Shown: positions 1-7,248, counted from the stretch's first letter. The stretch is 7,856 bases of DNA from Halieaceae bacterium UBA3479 (GCA_002377985.1 DFQW01000059.1:1-7856), one strand, 5' to 3'. A program made the numbers and translations. The notes: generated by a model not told the origin, from the letters alone.

Positions 1-246
1 TTGATTGAGGCGCTGGCATCCGGGCGCCTGCGGGCGGGGCTTGATGTTTTTTGCAACGAGCCGTTACCGGCGGACCATCCTTTCTTGACTATGCGCAATG
101 TGGTGCTACTGCCCCACGTAGGGAGTGCAACCCTATCGACTCGAAACGCCATGGTGCGCCGGGCACTTGAGAACCTGGATGCCGGTATGAGTGGCGAGCC
201 GCTGGCCTCGTGTGCCAACCCGGCCGCGTATGGCGTCGACCCCTAA
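1..246 (+). CDS. D-isomer-specific 2-hydroxyacid dehydrogenase, C-terminal fragment (5' end outside window)
   Basis: This is the last 81 residues of an NAD(P)-dependent 2-hydroxyacid dehydrogenase of the glyoxylate/hydroxypyruvate reductase type, which reduces 2-keto acids to D-2-hydroxy acids in the cytoplasm. Visible family marks are AGLDVFCNEP (residues 12-21 of the fragment), whose Glu20 matches the catalytic Glu of the family, and LPHVGSAT (37-44), whose His39 matches the catalytic His. The catalytic Arg and most of the Rossmann fold lie off the left edge. The TTG at base 1 is probably an internal Leu codon, because LIEAL follows the catalytic Arg segment in relatives. The stop is TAA at 244-246. 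Only 3 bases separate it from the stop of the convergent lipoprotein gene. Substrate cannot be told from this fragment; family assignment is firm. Confidence 0.9.
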   Translation: MIEALASGRLRAGLDVFCNEPLPADHPFLTMRNVVLLPHVGSATLSTRNAMVRRALENLDAGMSGEPLASCANPAAYGVDP

Positions 247-249
247 GGC

Positions 250-831
250 TTAACGCGCGTCTGGCAGGGGGCGGAGTGCTTTGGCGACGCCGGGTTCAAG
301 CTTGCGCCGCACTTTTTCCAGATCGGGTTGATTACGATTTTCGACCACCTGGCTGATGGTTGCCGACCACACCGGTGCCAGATTTTCGCCATCTTCAAAC
401 AGCAGTAACAGGCTGGCGACTTCACGCGGGCCCGCGAGCGCCTGAGCGTTGGCGGCTTCGGCAGGATCAACGCCGCGGTTGATGACGGCACTGGTGGTGT
501 TGAATTCGGTAGCAGTGGGATCCACCCCCGTCTCCAGAGTCGCTTTGAATGCATAGCTGATAACAAAGTCGCCGTCAGACTCCACGTTGCGATAGCCCTT
601 TTTTTCGAGTGCTTCTGATACCACGTCGCGAACGGTGGTCGACAGCCGATAGAATTCATCCATGGATCCGGACATACCCGTCGGGAGTGCTGCACGCCAA
701 CTGTATGACTGATATTGCTTGGCGGCGAATCGATCGGGCGGCGCGGAATCAACCTGTGTTGAACTGCAGCCTGACAGCGTCAAGATTACAGTGCACAGGC
801 TACCCAGCGCATAGTTGACCCATGTTTTCAT
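250..831 (-). CDS. DUF4136-like putative outer-membrane lipoprotein
   Basis: This encodes 193 residues with a lipoprotein signal peptide: Lys2, a hydrophobic stretch at 7-20, and lipobox LSGC with the modified Cys at 22. Ser at +2 and +3 predicts outer-membrane sorting under the usual Lol rule. The mature part resembles DUF4136 proteins in layout: an early QYQSYSW segment, a helix ending ALEKKGYRNVESDGDFVISY, and a late segment with PVWSATISQVVE followed by a helical end. The function of the family is unknown. The ATG at 831 is chosen over an in-frame TTG at 849 because GAGGAG lies upstream of the ATG and overlaps that TTG. It is the last gene of a minus-strand cluster, 25 bases after the permease stop, so it is probably co-transcribed with gor. 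The family call is from recognition only. Confidence 0.8.
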   Translation of the reverse strand: MKTWVNYALGSLCTVILTLSGCSSTQVDSAPPDRFAAKQYQSYSWRAALPTGMSGSMDEFYRLSTTVRDVVSEALEKKGYRNVESDGDFVISYAFKATLETGVDPTATEFNTTSAVINRGVDPAEAANAQALAGPREVASLLLLFEDGENLAPVWSATISQVVENRNQPDLEKVRRKLEPGVAKALRPLPDAR

Positions 832-841
832 TGTCGCTTCA

Positions 842-847
842 CTCCTC
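842..847 (-). promoter_or_regulatory. Shine-Dalgarno sequence of the DUF4136-like gene
   Basis: On the minus strand GAGGAG lies 10 bases before the ATG at 831. It decides the start: the alternative TTG at 849-847 overlaps this motif and would add six residues without a ribosome site of its own. The hydrophobic signal peptide also fits the ATG start better. Confidence 0.7.
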
Positions 848-856
848 AATCGTCCC

Positions 857-1615
857 TCAAGGGAACCATACCAGCTTCACGATCATTACTGCGATGGCGA
901 AGACGACAACTTTACGAATCAACCCCTCGCCACCTGCCAGCGTCAGCCGCGCGCCGAGCCACCCACCCAGGGCATTGCCGATTGCCATGATAGCGCCGAC
1001 CCACCAGAGGAGTTCGAGCTGACTGCCAAAGACCATCAGTGCCGCGAGGGTATAACACAAAATAATGAAGACCTTGTGGATGTTCGCGGTGACAAGATCC
1101 AAACCCAGCACCCTGTTCAGAATCGGCAGGAGTACAAAGCCCATCCCGATTTGGATAAAGCCGCCCCAGAAACCGGCGAGCACCATGAGTACGTGCCCCC
1201 AAATCAGGCGGCGTTGGGAAATGTCGGCTGCATCTACGTCGGTGTCAGTACCGCCACTGCGCAACATCATGAGCAACACCAGGCCCATGATGCCGGCGAG
1301 CATAAGATTGAAGGTCTCGGTAGGTATTTTTACCCCAACAGTAGCGCCAACGACTGCGCCGGGTATCGCGCACAGCGAGAGGGAAAAAATCATCCCGATG
1401 CGGGGCACCCCATGTCGCAGGTAGGTCGCGCATGCGCTGATATTTTGCACCAATATCGGAAGCCGGTTGGTACCATTGGCGATTGGTTCGGGCAGCCCCA
1501 AAAATATCATTACTGGTACGGTAATTACCGAACCACCGCCGGCCAGCACATTGATTGCGCCCCCCGCGAGACCCGCCATAATCAGCGCAATGACTTTCCA
1601 AACCTCCAGGTCCAT
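857..1615 (-). CDS. TauE/SafE family (DUF81) membrane permease
   Basis: This is a 252-residue integral inner-membrane protein, a normal length for the TauE/SafE (formerly DUF81) family, whose studied members export sulfite, sulfoacetate or other small sulfur-containing anions. Family marks are the Gly-rich first helix GGAINVLAGGGSVITVP (18-34), followed by NGTNRLP (47-53). About seven or eight hydrophobic segments are visible, roughly at 8-28, 30-42, 75-97, 102-120, 138-165, 178-198, 203-225 and 233-250. The ATG at 1615 lies 3 bases after the stop of gor, with no strong ribosome site of its own, so translation is probably coupled to gor. Linkage to glutathione reductase suggests a sulfur or thiol-related substrate, but this is inference; the sequence does not show the substrate. 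Family assignment is confident. Confidence 0.9.
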   Translation of the reverse strand: MDLEVWKVIALIMAGLAGGAINVLAGGGSVITVPVMIFLGLPEPIANGTNRLPILVQNISACATYLRHGVPRIGMIFSLSLCAIPGAVVGATVGVKIPTETFNLMLAGIMGLVLLMMLRSGGTDTDVDAADISQRRLIWGHVLMVLAGFWGGFIQIGMGFVLLPILNRVLGLDLVTANIHKVFIILCYTLAALMVFGSQLELLWWVGAIMAIGNALGGWLGARLTLAGGEGLIRKVVVFAIAVMIVKLVWFP

Positions 1616-1618
1616 GCT

Positions 1619-2968
1619 TCAGGTCCGGGGTGTTCGCATGGTCACAAATTCCTCAGCAGCGGTGGGGTGAATACCAACGGTGCGATCAAAATCAGCCTTG
1701 GTCGCGCCCATCTTCAGGGCAATAGCAAGCCCCTGGCAGATTTCGCCGGCGTCGGCACCCACCATATGGGCGCCCAATACCCGGTCGGATTGAGCGTCCA
1801 CCACCAGCTTCATTAAGGTGCGATCTTCGCAACCACTGACGGTGTGTTTGAGCGGCCGAAAGTTGGATTCGTAAACCGTGACAGCGTGGCCTTGAGCCAA
1901 AGCGGCCTCCTCGGTAAGGCCTACGGTGCCAATCGGCGGCTGGCTAAAAACCGCGGTGGCGATATGGCCATAGTCCATGGTCTTTTGCCCCTCGCCGAAT
2001 TGCGTCTGCGCAAACGCCATTGCTTCGGCAATGGCGACCGGTGTGAGTTCGGGGCCGCCCGTCATATCGCCCAGCGCATAGATGGACGGCTCATGGGTTT
2101 GGAATTGGGCGTTCACGGCGACGTAACCCTCAGGCGTTAATTGCACCGCCGTGTGTTCCAGGCCGAGGCGATCAATCAGGGGTTTTCGCCCTGTCGCGCA
2201 CAGCGCGGTATCGAACGCCTCCACGCCATCGCTGAGGTGCGCCTTAATGCCGCCGGCCAGAGAACGCTCCAACGCCATGACGTGATGGTTGAAGCGAAGA
2301 TCGATCCCTTTCTTGCGCATCTCCTCGGCGAGAAAACGACGAATATCTCGATCAAACCCCTTGAGGAAGAGCTCGCTGCGATAGCTTTGCAGTACCGATG
2401 CCCCAAGGCCGTCGAAAATACCGGCAAATTCCGTGGCAATGTAGCCTCCGCCAACGATCAGAATGCGCTCCGGAAATTGATCCAGCGTGAACACTTCGTT
2501 TGAGGTGATCGCGAGCTCTTTGCCCGGGATATCGGGCAGCACCGGCCAGGTGCCGGTCGCCAACAGAATCTTTTCGGCGCTGATGATGCGCTCACCCACG
2601 CTGACTGTCTGAGAGCCGGTAAGCGTGCCGTGACCGTAGATGATGTCGACACCCGGTGTTTCCAGTAGCCGCTCGTAGATGGCATTGAGTCGGGCAACTT
2701 CCTGCGCCGCGTTGTCGCGCAGCGTTGGCCAATCAAAGGACACAGCCTCCGTTTGCCAGCCAAAACCTTCCGATGCTTTCAGCGCCTCACTGAATTCACT
2801 CGCATAAACGAACAGTTTTTTTGGGATGCAGCCCACGTTGACGCAGGTGCCGCCGAGCGCGCGTTCTTCAATTACCGCCACGCGGGCACCAAACTCAGCA
2901 CTTTTACGGGCTGCCCGGACGCCGCCGGAGCCCGCGCCGATTACCAACAGGTCGTAGTCAAAAGCCAT
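1619..2968 (-). CDS. gor: Glutathione-disulfide reductase
   Basis: This cytoplasmic FAD enzyme reduces glutathione disulfide to GSH with NADPH. The 449-residue length is normal. In order: FAD-binding GAGSGG (11-16); redox-active GGTCVNVGCIPKK (39-51) with the disulfide pair Cys42/Cys47; the second dinucleotide fold VGGGYIATEFAG (172-183); YRSELFLKGFD (196-206), the NADPH 2'-phosphate site; ALGDMTGG, the second FAD motif; and C-terminal GIHPTAAEEF (432-441) with catalytic His434/Glu439. The CVNVGCIPKK form and the YR...GFD segment favour glutathione reductase over mercuric or lipoamide reductases. One departure is Lys203 at the second of two Arg positions that bind the NADPH phosphate in the E. 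coli enzyme. The start ATG at 2968 puts the FAD motif close to the N-terminus, as expected. It is the first gene of a cluster with the permease and lipoprotein, and is divergent from the DUF481 gene. Confidence 0.96.
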   Translation of the reverse strand: MAFDYDLLVIGAGSGGVRAARKSAEFGARVAVIEERALGGTCVNVGCIPKKLFVYASEFSEALKASEGFGWQTEAVSFDWPTLRDNAAQEVARLNAIYERLLETPGVDIIYGHGTLTGSQTVSVGERIISAEKILLATGTWPVLPDIPGKELAITSNEVFTLDQFPERILIVGGGYIATEFAGIFDGLGASVLQSYRSELFLKGFDRDIRRFLAEEMRKKGIDLRFNHHVMALERSLAGGIKAHLSDGVEAFDTALCATGRKPLIDRLGLEHTAVQLTPEGYVAVNAQFQTHEPSIYALGDMTGGPELTPVAIAEAMAFAQTQFGEGQKTMDYGHIATAVFSQPPIGTVGLTEEAALAQGHAVTVYESNFRPLKHTVSGCEDRTLMKLVVDAQSDRVLGAHMVGADAGEICQGLAIALKMGATKADFDRTVGIHPTAAEEFVTMRTPRT

Positions 2969-3080
2969 ACAGAGCTCATATTTGAATCATTTGGCGGCAG
3001 CGTCATTGGCCTGCGTTTCCATTAGCAGAGAGTTGGCTTAAAGTGCCGCCCCTTACGATAAATCGAAGTAGGTAGAAGAT
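2969..3080. promoter_or_regulatory. Divergent intergenic region between gor and the DUF481 gene
   Basis: This 112-base gap must carry the 5' signals of both the gor cluster (-) and the DUF481-RNase J pair (+), unless promoters lie inside the genes. On the plus strand TTGGC occurs three times, at 2991, 3006 and 3033. The last, TTGGCT (3033-3038), stands 15 bases before TACGAT (3054-3059) or 18 before GATAAA (3057-3062), a weak sigma70-like arrangement that would leave a leader of only about 15 bases. CGAT-AA-ATCG (3056-3065) is a short inverted repeat. I found no convincing promoter for gor on the minus strand. The functional role is inferred from position. Confidence 0.45.
3070..3073 (+). promoter_or_regulatory. 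Probable ribosome binding site of the DUF481 gene
   Basis: AGGT lies 7 bases before the ATG at 3081, with a purine-rich AGAAGA following. Spacing is right though the match to AGGAGG is partial. It supports the ATG at 3081, which also gives a complete signal peptide. Confidence 0.5.
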
Positions 3081-4181
3081 ATGGGATGCAAACTCAACGT
3101 AAGGATACACCGATTATTGCTTGTCGGGCTGTGTAGCTGCCTGTTGAGTGGTTTTGGTCATGCAGTGTCGGATCCGTTTGCGCAAGAAACGGGGGCCCCG
3201 TCGGCCCGAATCGTTTTACACGATGACTCGGTGATCTTCGGTGATGTCATCGATATTGCCAACGGAAACGTTAAGGTTGCGACCTTTTGGATGGGTGAGG
3301 TCACCATTCCTTTGGCCTCCATTGCCACTTTGGAGTCAGAGCAAGAGATCGAAATATTGACCACGGATGACCGGCGATTCAGTCTCTCTCATCTACAGCT
3401 CGTTGACGGCGAGGTCCTGATAGAGGGTGAGGACGGTATCCCGGTAGAGCAAGTCAGCCTGTCGGATCCCGAGGCCTGGGAAGCAGGGCAGGGTTATCAC
3501 ATGACCGGCCGTGCCAGCACTGCAATTGATTACAACCGGGGCAATACCGACACCGACGAAATCAACGCTGATCTGGAGATGTTCCTTGAAAGCCGGCGTG
3601 ACCGCTTCACGCTGCGGGGTGATCTTGAGGACACCAGCTCCAATATCACCAATGAAAATGGTGAGACGTCCCGTACCAACCAGACCACCGCCGATAACTG
3701 GCAGCTCACGGGTAAATACGACTACTTCCTCGCCGACCCCCGAAATTATTTGGGTGTCAATCTGGGCCTGAACTCAGATGAGTTCGCCGATATCAGTCAG
3801 CGGTACTATGTGGGCCCCTACTATGGGCGAAAGCTGTTTTCCCGTGATGACCTCAAGCTGGATGCAGAATTGGGTATTTCCTATGTCGACACCGATTTTA
3901 TCGTCGCGGAAGACAACGACTACTTTGGTGCCAACATCAATATTACCGGGGAGACCACTTTTCTGGACGGATCACTCACGCTCTATCTGCGCCATGTAAC
4001 CATTATGAATCTATCGAGCATGAACAAATCGATTTACCGCACGACGGCGGGCCTGCGCTTCCCGCTCTTGCTGGGATTTGAGGCAGCGGCCGAAGTGTCT
4101 GCTGATTACGACGGCGGTGCCGCAGAAGGCAAAAAGAACCACGATGAGACGCTGAAGTTTCGTGTTGGCTACAAATGGTAG
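3081..4181 (+). CDS. DUF481 (YdiY-like) family outer-membrane beta-barrel protein
   Basis: This 366-residue exported protein has Arg/Lys/His near the start, a hydrophobic core at about 12-25, and a likely signal peptidase I site after Ala28 (GHA). Residues about 42-120 form a beta-rich domain: SARIVLHDDSVIFGDV opens it, and GEVTIPLASIATLES is typical of the small N-terminal domain in many DUF481 proteins. Residues about 138-366 look like a barrel, with alternating aromatic and polar strands, GNTDT near the start, YYVGPYYGRKLF in the middle, and terminal GYKW ending in an aromatic residue as BAM substrates do. DUF481 includes the salt-induced outer-membrane protein YdiY; its biochemical role is unknown. 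The RNase J-like gene begins 20 bases downstream, so the two are probably co-transcribed. The family call is good; no function can be assigned. Confidence 0.85.
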   Translation: MGCKLNVRIHRLLLVGLCSCLLSGFGHAVSDPFAQETGAPSARIVLHDDSVIFGDVIDIANGNVKVATFWMGEVTIPLASIATLESEQEIEILTTDDRRFSLSHLQLVDGEVLIEGEDGIPVEQVSLSDPEAWEAGQGYHMTGRASTAIDYNRGNTDTDEINADLEMFLESRRDRFTLRGDLEDTSSNITNENGETSRTNQTTADNWQLTGKYDYFLADPRNYLGVNLGLNSDEFADISQRYYVGPYYGRKLFSRDDLKLDAELGISYVDTDFIVAEDNDYFGANINITGETTFLDGSLTLYLRHVTIMNLSSMNKSIYRTTAGLRFPLLLGFEAAAEVSADYDGGAAEGKKNHDETLKFRVGYKW

Positions 4182-4201
4182 TGCACGCAACTTAGGCGGC
4201 T

Positions 4202-5566
4202 ATGGGGTCCAAAGCGAAAAGCGATGTGGTGTTTCTGCCTTTGGGTGGATGCGGCGAGATCGGCATGAACTTCAATCTCTTTGGCCACAGGGATGCCTGG
4301 TTGGCGGTTGATTGCGGTATCACGCTCGAGCAACAGCCGGGCGCATTACGGCCATCGGTGCAAATGCCGGACCTGCAATTCATCAGTACGCGCCGCCAGC
4401 AGCTGGTGGGTCTTATTGTTACCCACGCCCACGAGGATCATCTGGGGGCACTGCCCTATCTGTGGGAAGCGCTCGGATGCCCGGTTTATGCGACACCCTT
4501 TGCCGCGGCAGTGCTGCGCCATAAGACGCGTAGCCGGGGCGGTGTATTGCCATCGCCGCTGATCGAAATTGAACCAGGAGATGCGTTTACCCTCGGCCCG
4601 TTTTCCGTGGAATGGATTCCCATCACGCATTCGACTCCGGAGACCTGTGCGCTGGCTATCCGCACCCCTGATTCCTGCATTGTGCATACCGCAGACTGGA
4701 AAATTGATGCCGCACCCGTCGTGGGCAATGCCTGGTCGGCGAAACGCTTTGAGGCGCTGGCTAAAGAGGGCGTAGATGCGGTGATATGCGATTCCACCAA
4801 CGCATTACGCGCGGGAAAATCGCCGTCGGAGGGTGAGGTGGCGCAGGCGCTGGGTGAGCTCATTGCAAGCCGCAACGGCAGGGTGGTGGTGGGTTGCTTC
4901 TCCAGCAACATCGCCAGAATCCAGACGCTGGCCGATATTGCCGCCAAAACCAATCGCTATCTCGCCATTTTGGGTCGATCGGCGTCGGGTATGGCGCGCT
5001 GTGCGCAGCAGGTGGGCTTGTTAGGGCGCCGATTTCAGCCCATCCATCCGGAGCATCTGGGCTACTTGCCACCCGCTGAAGTTCTGGCGGTGGCAACCGG
5101 TAGCCAGGGCGAGTGGGGTGCTGCGCTACACCGGCTGATGATGCAAACCCACCCGGACCTCAGTCTGGATGCCGGGGATACCGTTATCCTCTCGTCCAAA
5201 ACCATTCCCGGCAACGAGGACCCGGTGAAACGATTGGTGCAAGGATTGCGCGGCAGAGGGGTCGAGGTCATTGAGGCCGATGACAGCCCAGTTCCATTAC
5301 ACGCTTCGGGTCACCCCTGTCAGGATGAGCTCCGCGATCTCTATCAGATACTCAAACCGGCGCTGGTGATTCCCGTGCACGGTGAAGCGGCCCACATGAA
5401 GGAGAACGCCCGGCTGGCCAAGGCGGTCGGTGCGAAGACGGCGTTAACTGGCGAGAACGGCGACCTGTTTTATTTGAGTCCGACGCCGGGTGTCAGGCGC
5501 CGATTCGCGCCAGCGGGTCGGTTGCAGTGGTGCGAGGAGACATCGCGCCTGATCAGCGTGGCCTGA
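4202..5566 (+). CDS. RNase J-like metallo-beta-lactamase/beta-CASP ribonuclease, short form
   Basis: This is a predicted cytoplasmic zinc-dependent RNase with endo- and 5'-exonuclease activity in the characterised RNase J family. Metallo-beta-lactamase motifs are intact: VDCG (36-39), HAHEDH (75-80), His143 in THSTPE, and Asp165 in HTADWKID. RNase J and beta-CASP motifs follow: DSTNA (197-201), SSNIARIQ, GRSASGMAR, ATGSQGEWGAAL, SSKTIPGNEDPVKRL, HASGHP (367-372) and PVHGE (391-395). Wording such as ALAIRTP and HTADWKID resembles alphaproteobacterial RNase J as I remember it. At 454 residues it is about 100 shorter than classical RNase J (about 550), because the sequence stops soon after the second lactamase half and lacks the C-terminal domain. 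The ATG at 4202 follows AGGCGG (4194-4199), rather close. It sits 20 bases after the DUF481 gene and ends 15 bases before a convergent stop. Confidence 0.92.
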   Translation: MGSKAKSDVVFLPLGGCGEIGMNFNLFGHRDAWLAVDCGITLEQQPGALRPSVQMPDLQFISTRRQQLVGLIVTHAHEDHLGALPYLWEALGCPVYATPFAAAVLRHKTRSRGGVLPSPLIEIEPGDAFTLGPFSVEWIPITHSTPETCALAIRTPDSCIVHTADWKIDAAPVVGNAWSAKRFEALAKEGVDAVICDSTNALRAGKSPSEGEVAQALGELIASRNGRVVVGCFSSNIARIQTLADIAAKTNRYLAILGRSASGMARCAQQVGLLGRRFQPIHPEHLGYLPPAEVLAVATGSQGEWGAALHRLMMQTHPDLSLDAGDTVILSSKTIPGNEDPVKRLVQGLRGRGVEVIEADDSPVPLHASGHPCQDELRDLYQILKPALVIPVHGEAAHMKENARLAKAVGAKTALTGENGDLFYLSPTPGVRRRFAPAGRLQWCEETSRLISVA

Positions 5567-5581
5567 GTACCCCGAATAAAA

Positions 5582-7210
5582 TCAGTCGACGCCTGAGGCC
5601 TTCCTCGCCGCCGCGCGCTCCGCATCCGCGGAATTGATCCAGCGATAGGTCAGATAGTACTTAAAGATATTGCCTACATACTGCACCGTTTCTCTACCCA
5701 CTTGCTCGGCAACAACGACCTCGACGTTATCAAACCACAGATTGGGGTCGTAGCCTTTTGCCTCGGCTTCACTGCGAATTCTCCGAATGCGTCCGGGGCC
5801 TGCGTTGTAGGCAGCCAGCGACATCAGCGCGCCGTTGAGGTCATCGATCCCGGGGCCGCTGAAATAACGTGACCGCAAAAAGGCCATATATTTGGCCCCG
5901 GCTTCTATGTTGGGTTCCACCTCTTCAATATTGGGTATGGCCACATTCTTGTCTTTTGCCGTGCTGGGGAGCAGTTGCATCACACCAATAGCCCCGCGCT
6001 GGCTGCGCACGCTCTGATCCAGTCGTGACTCCTGAAAACCCTGGGCCGCCAGCAAGGTAGGGTCGATGCCGTAGTTGGTGCCATGTTTCAGGAAGTACGA
6101 AGACAGTGCCCGATATCGGCTGAGTTCCTCGGCACCGATGGCATTCTCAGCCCAATCAAAATCGCGGATGTAGCGGTTGCGGACGACGTTGCCAAATAAC
6201 GTCCCTTCTTTGTTGTCTTTGACGAAGGTGTTGAGAAACTGCAGCAATTTTGGATTATCCGGGCGAACCGCCCATGCCAGCCGACCCCCGGAGCGCAGCA
6301 CCAGATCGTCGCGCACCACCGTACGCGTAAAAACGTCTTGCCACATTTGTGGTTTGTAATCATCAACAACGGCCCAGGGGAGCAGACCCGCATCGACCAT
6401 CTCGATCAGATCCTCGTCTTCAAGCGACTCATCCATCGGCTCGACACGAATCGGTGACAGGCCTTTTTTTAGCAATGCGTCGCTGAGCGCGCGAATGCTT
6501 TCTGCATAACTGCTGGATAACCGCACATACACCGTTTTCCCGGCGAGATCTTCAAGCGTTGCAATGGCCGGCGCGCTGGGTCCGGTGACCAGAATTTCTC
6601 TCAGCGGCTTGCTCACGGGCGCCGTAAAGGCGACTTCTTCTCTGCGATTTTCGGTAATGGTGGTGCCTGCCATTACGATATCGCCGTATCCCGCCTTCAA
6701 TGCCGAGAAAAGCTGATCTCTCGCCACCGGGATCACGGCTACCTGTACCGTCAGCAAACCCGTTTTGTAGGCTTTATTGACGACTTTCTGCAATTTTTGC
6801 GCATATTCCTGCACGATGCCCTGAGGGCCATTTTCCAGAAAATAGCGTCCGGGCCCGTAGACGGTCAGGATCCGGATGACGCGGCGATCCACCATGGTAT
6901 CGAGGTCCCCCATATGGGGCATCACGCCAAAACGCTTCAGGCGCCCATTTGCGCCCGCTGCTGGTTGCGTGGAGAGGGGTGCGGCATCCGGCGGCGACTC
7001 ACCTCCGGCAAGCGCTACCGTCATGATTTCCTCCTCCGTGTCGCCTATCGAGGGAGCGGCGCCCACCAAGGGAATAGCGGCTTCAGACGCAGTGACCTCT
7101 GTTGCGCTTTCTGCCCCGCAAGCCATGATTAGCGCCGCGATCAGAGTCGACGCCAGTGCCTGCCCCACTGTGCGGGCAACGTGCATTGGTGTTCGAGGCA
7201 GGGTTTTCAT
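5582..7210 (-). CDS. MltF-like lytic transglycosylase with substrate-binding domain and SLT domain
   Basis: This encodes 542 residues from the ATG at 7210. The N-terminus has basic residues, a hydrophobic run at 15-29 and IMAC with Cys31, a likely lipobox, although Met at -2 is less usual. A low-complexity linker rich in Ala, Glu and Pro runs to about 108. Residues about 109-360 resemble a family 3 periplasmic solute-binding domain: RVIRILTVYGPGRYFL opens it, and GDIVMAGTTITENR with FTAPVS is a strong signature. Residues about 378-515 form an SLT domain: GFQES with catalytic Glu394, RGAIGVMQLLPSTA, AAYNAGPGRIRRI and ETVQYVGNIFKYY. MltF has this two-domain design and cleaves peptidoglycan glycan strands to 1,6-anhydromuropeptides. 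An upstream in-frame extension to 7309 is rejected because the signal peptide would become internal. No clear ribosome site is seen, so the start is less certain than the family. Confidence 0.9.
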   Translation of the reverse strand: MKTLPRTPMHVARTVGQALASTLIAALIMACGAESATEVTASEAAIPLVGAAPSIGDTEEEIMTVALAGGESPPDAAPLSTQPAAGANGRLKRFGVMPHMGDLDTMVDRRVIRILTVYGPGRYFLENGPQGIVQEYAQKLQKVVNKAYKTGLLTVQVAVIPVARDQLFSALKAGYGDIVMAGTTITENRREEVAFTAPVSKPLREILVTGPSAPAIATLEDLAGKTVYVRLSSSYAESIRALSDALLKKGLSPIRVEPMDESLEDEDLIEMVDAGLLPWAVVDDYKPQMWQDVFTRTVVRDDLVLRSGGRLAWAVRPDNPKLLQFLNTFVKDNKEGTLFGNVVRNRYIRDFDWAENAIGAEELSRYRALSSYFLKHGTNYGIDPTLLAAQGFQESRLDQSVRSQRGAIGVMQLLPSTAKDKNVAIPNIEEVEPNIEAGAKYMAFLRSRYFSGPGIDDLNGALMSLAAYNAGPGRIRRIRSEAEAKGYDPNLWFDNVEVVVAEQVGRETVQYVGNIFKYYLTYRWINSADAERAAARKASGVD

Positions 7211-7248
7211 GGGTGCGTTTCGCAGGCTCCAGTCAATCAGTGTGCTCA

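Noticed and set aside
243..752. A second minus-strand open frame overlapping the lipoprotein gene
   Set aside because: It lies in another frame of a gene with a clear lipobox and family resemblance; its Arg/Pro/Ser-rich translation is typical of an out-of-frame shadow.
815..1816. A 333-codon plus-strand open frame antisense to the permease and the end of gor
   Set aside because: Its translation is His/Gln/Asn-rich and resembles no protein I know. Hydrophobic codons read in reverse give such polar residues, so it is a shadow of the membrane permease gene. No ribosome site or signal supports it.
4346..4953. Several antisense open frames inside the RNase J-like gene
   Set aside because: The sense frame carries every catalytic motif over its full length; the antisense frames show no recognisable domain or start signals.
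5561..5597. GCCTGAG repeated at 5561 and 5591 across the convergent gene ends, considered as a terminator
   Set aside because: The two copies are direct, not inverted, repeats with no T-run, and both fall in or beside coding ends, so no stable terminator hairpin is formed.
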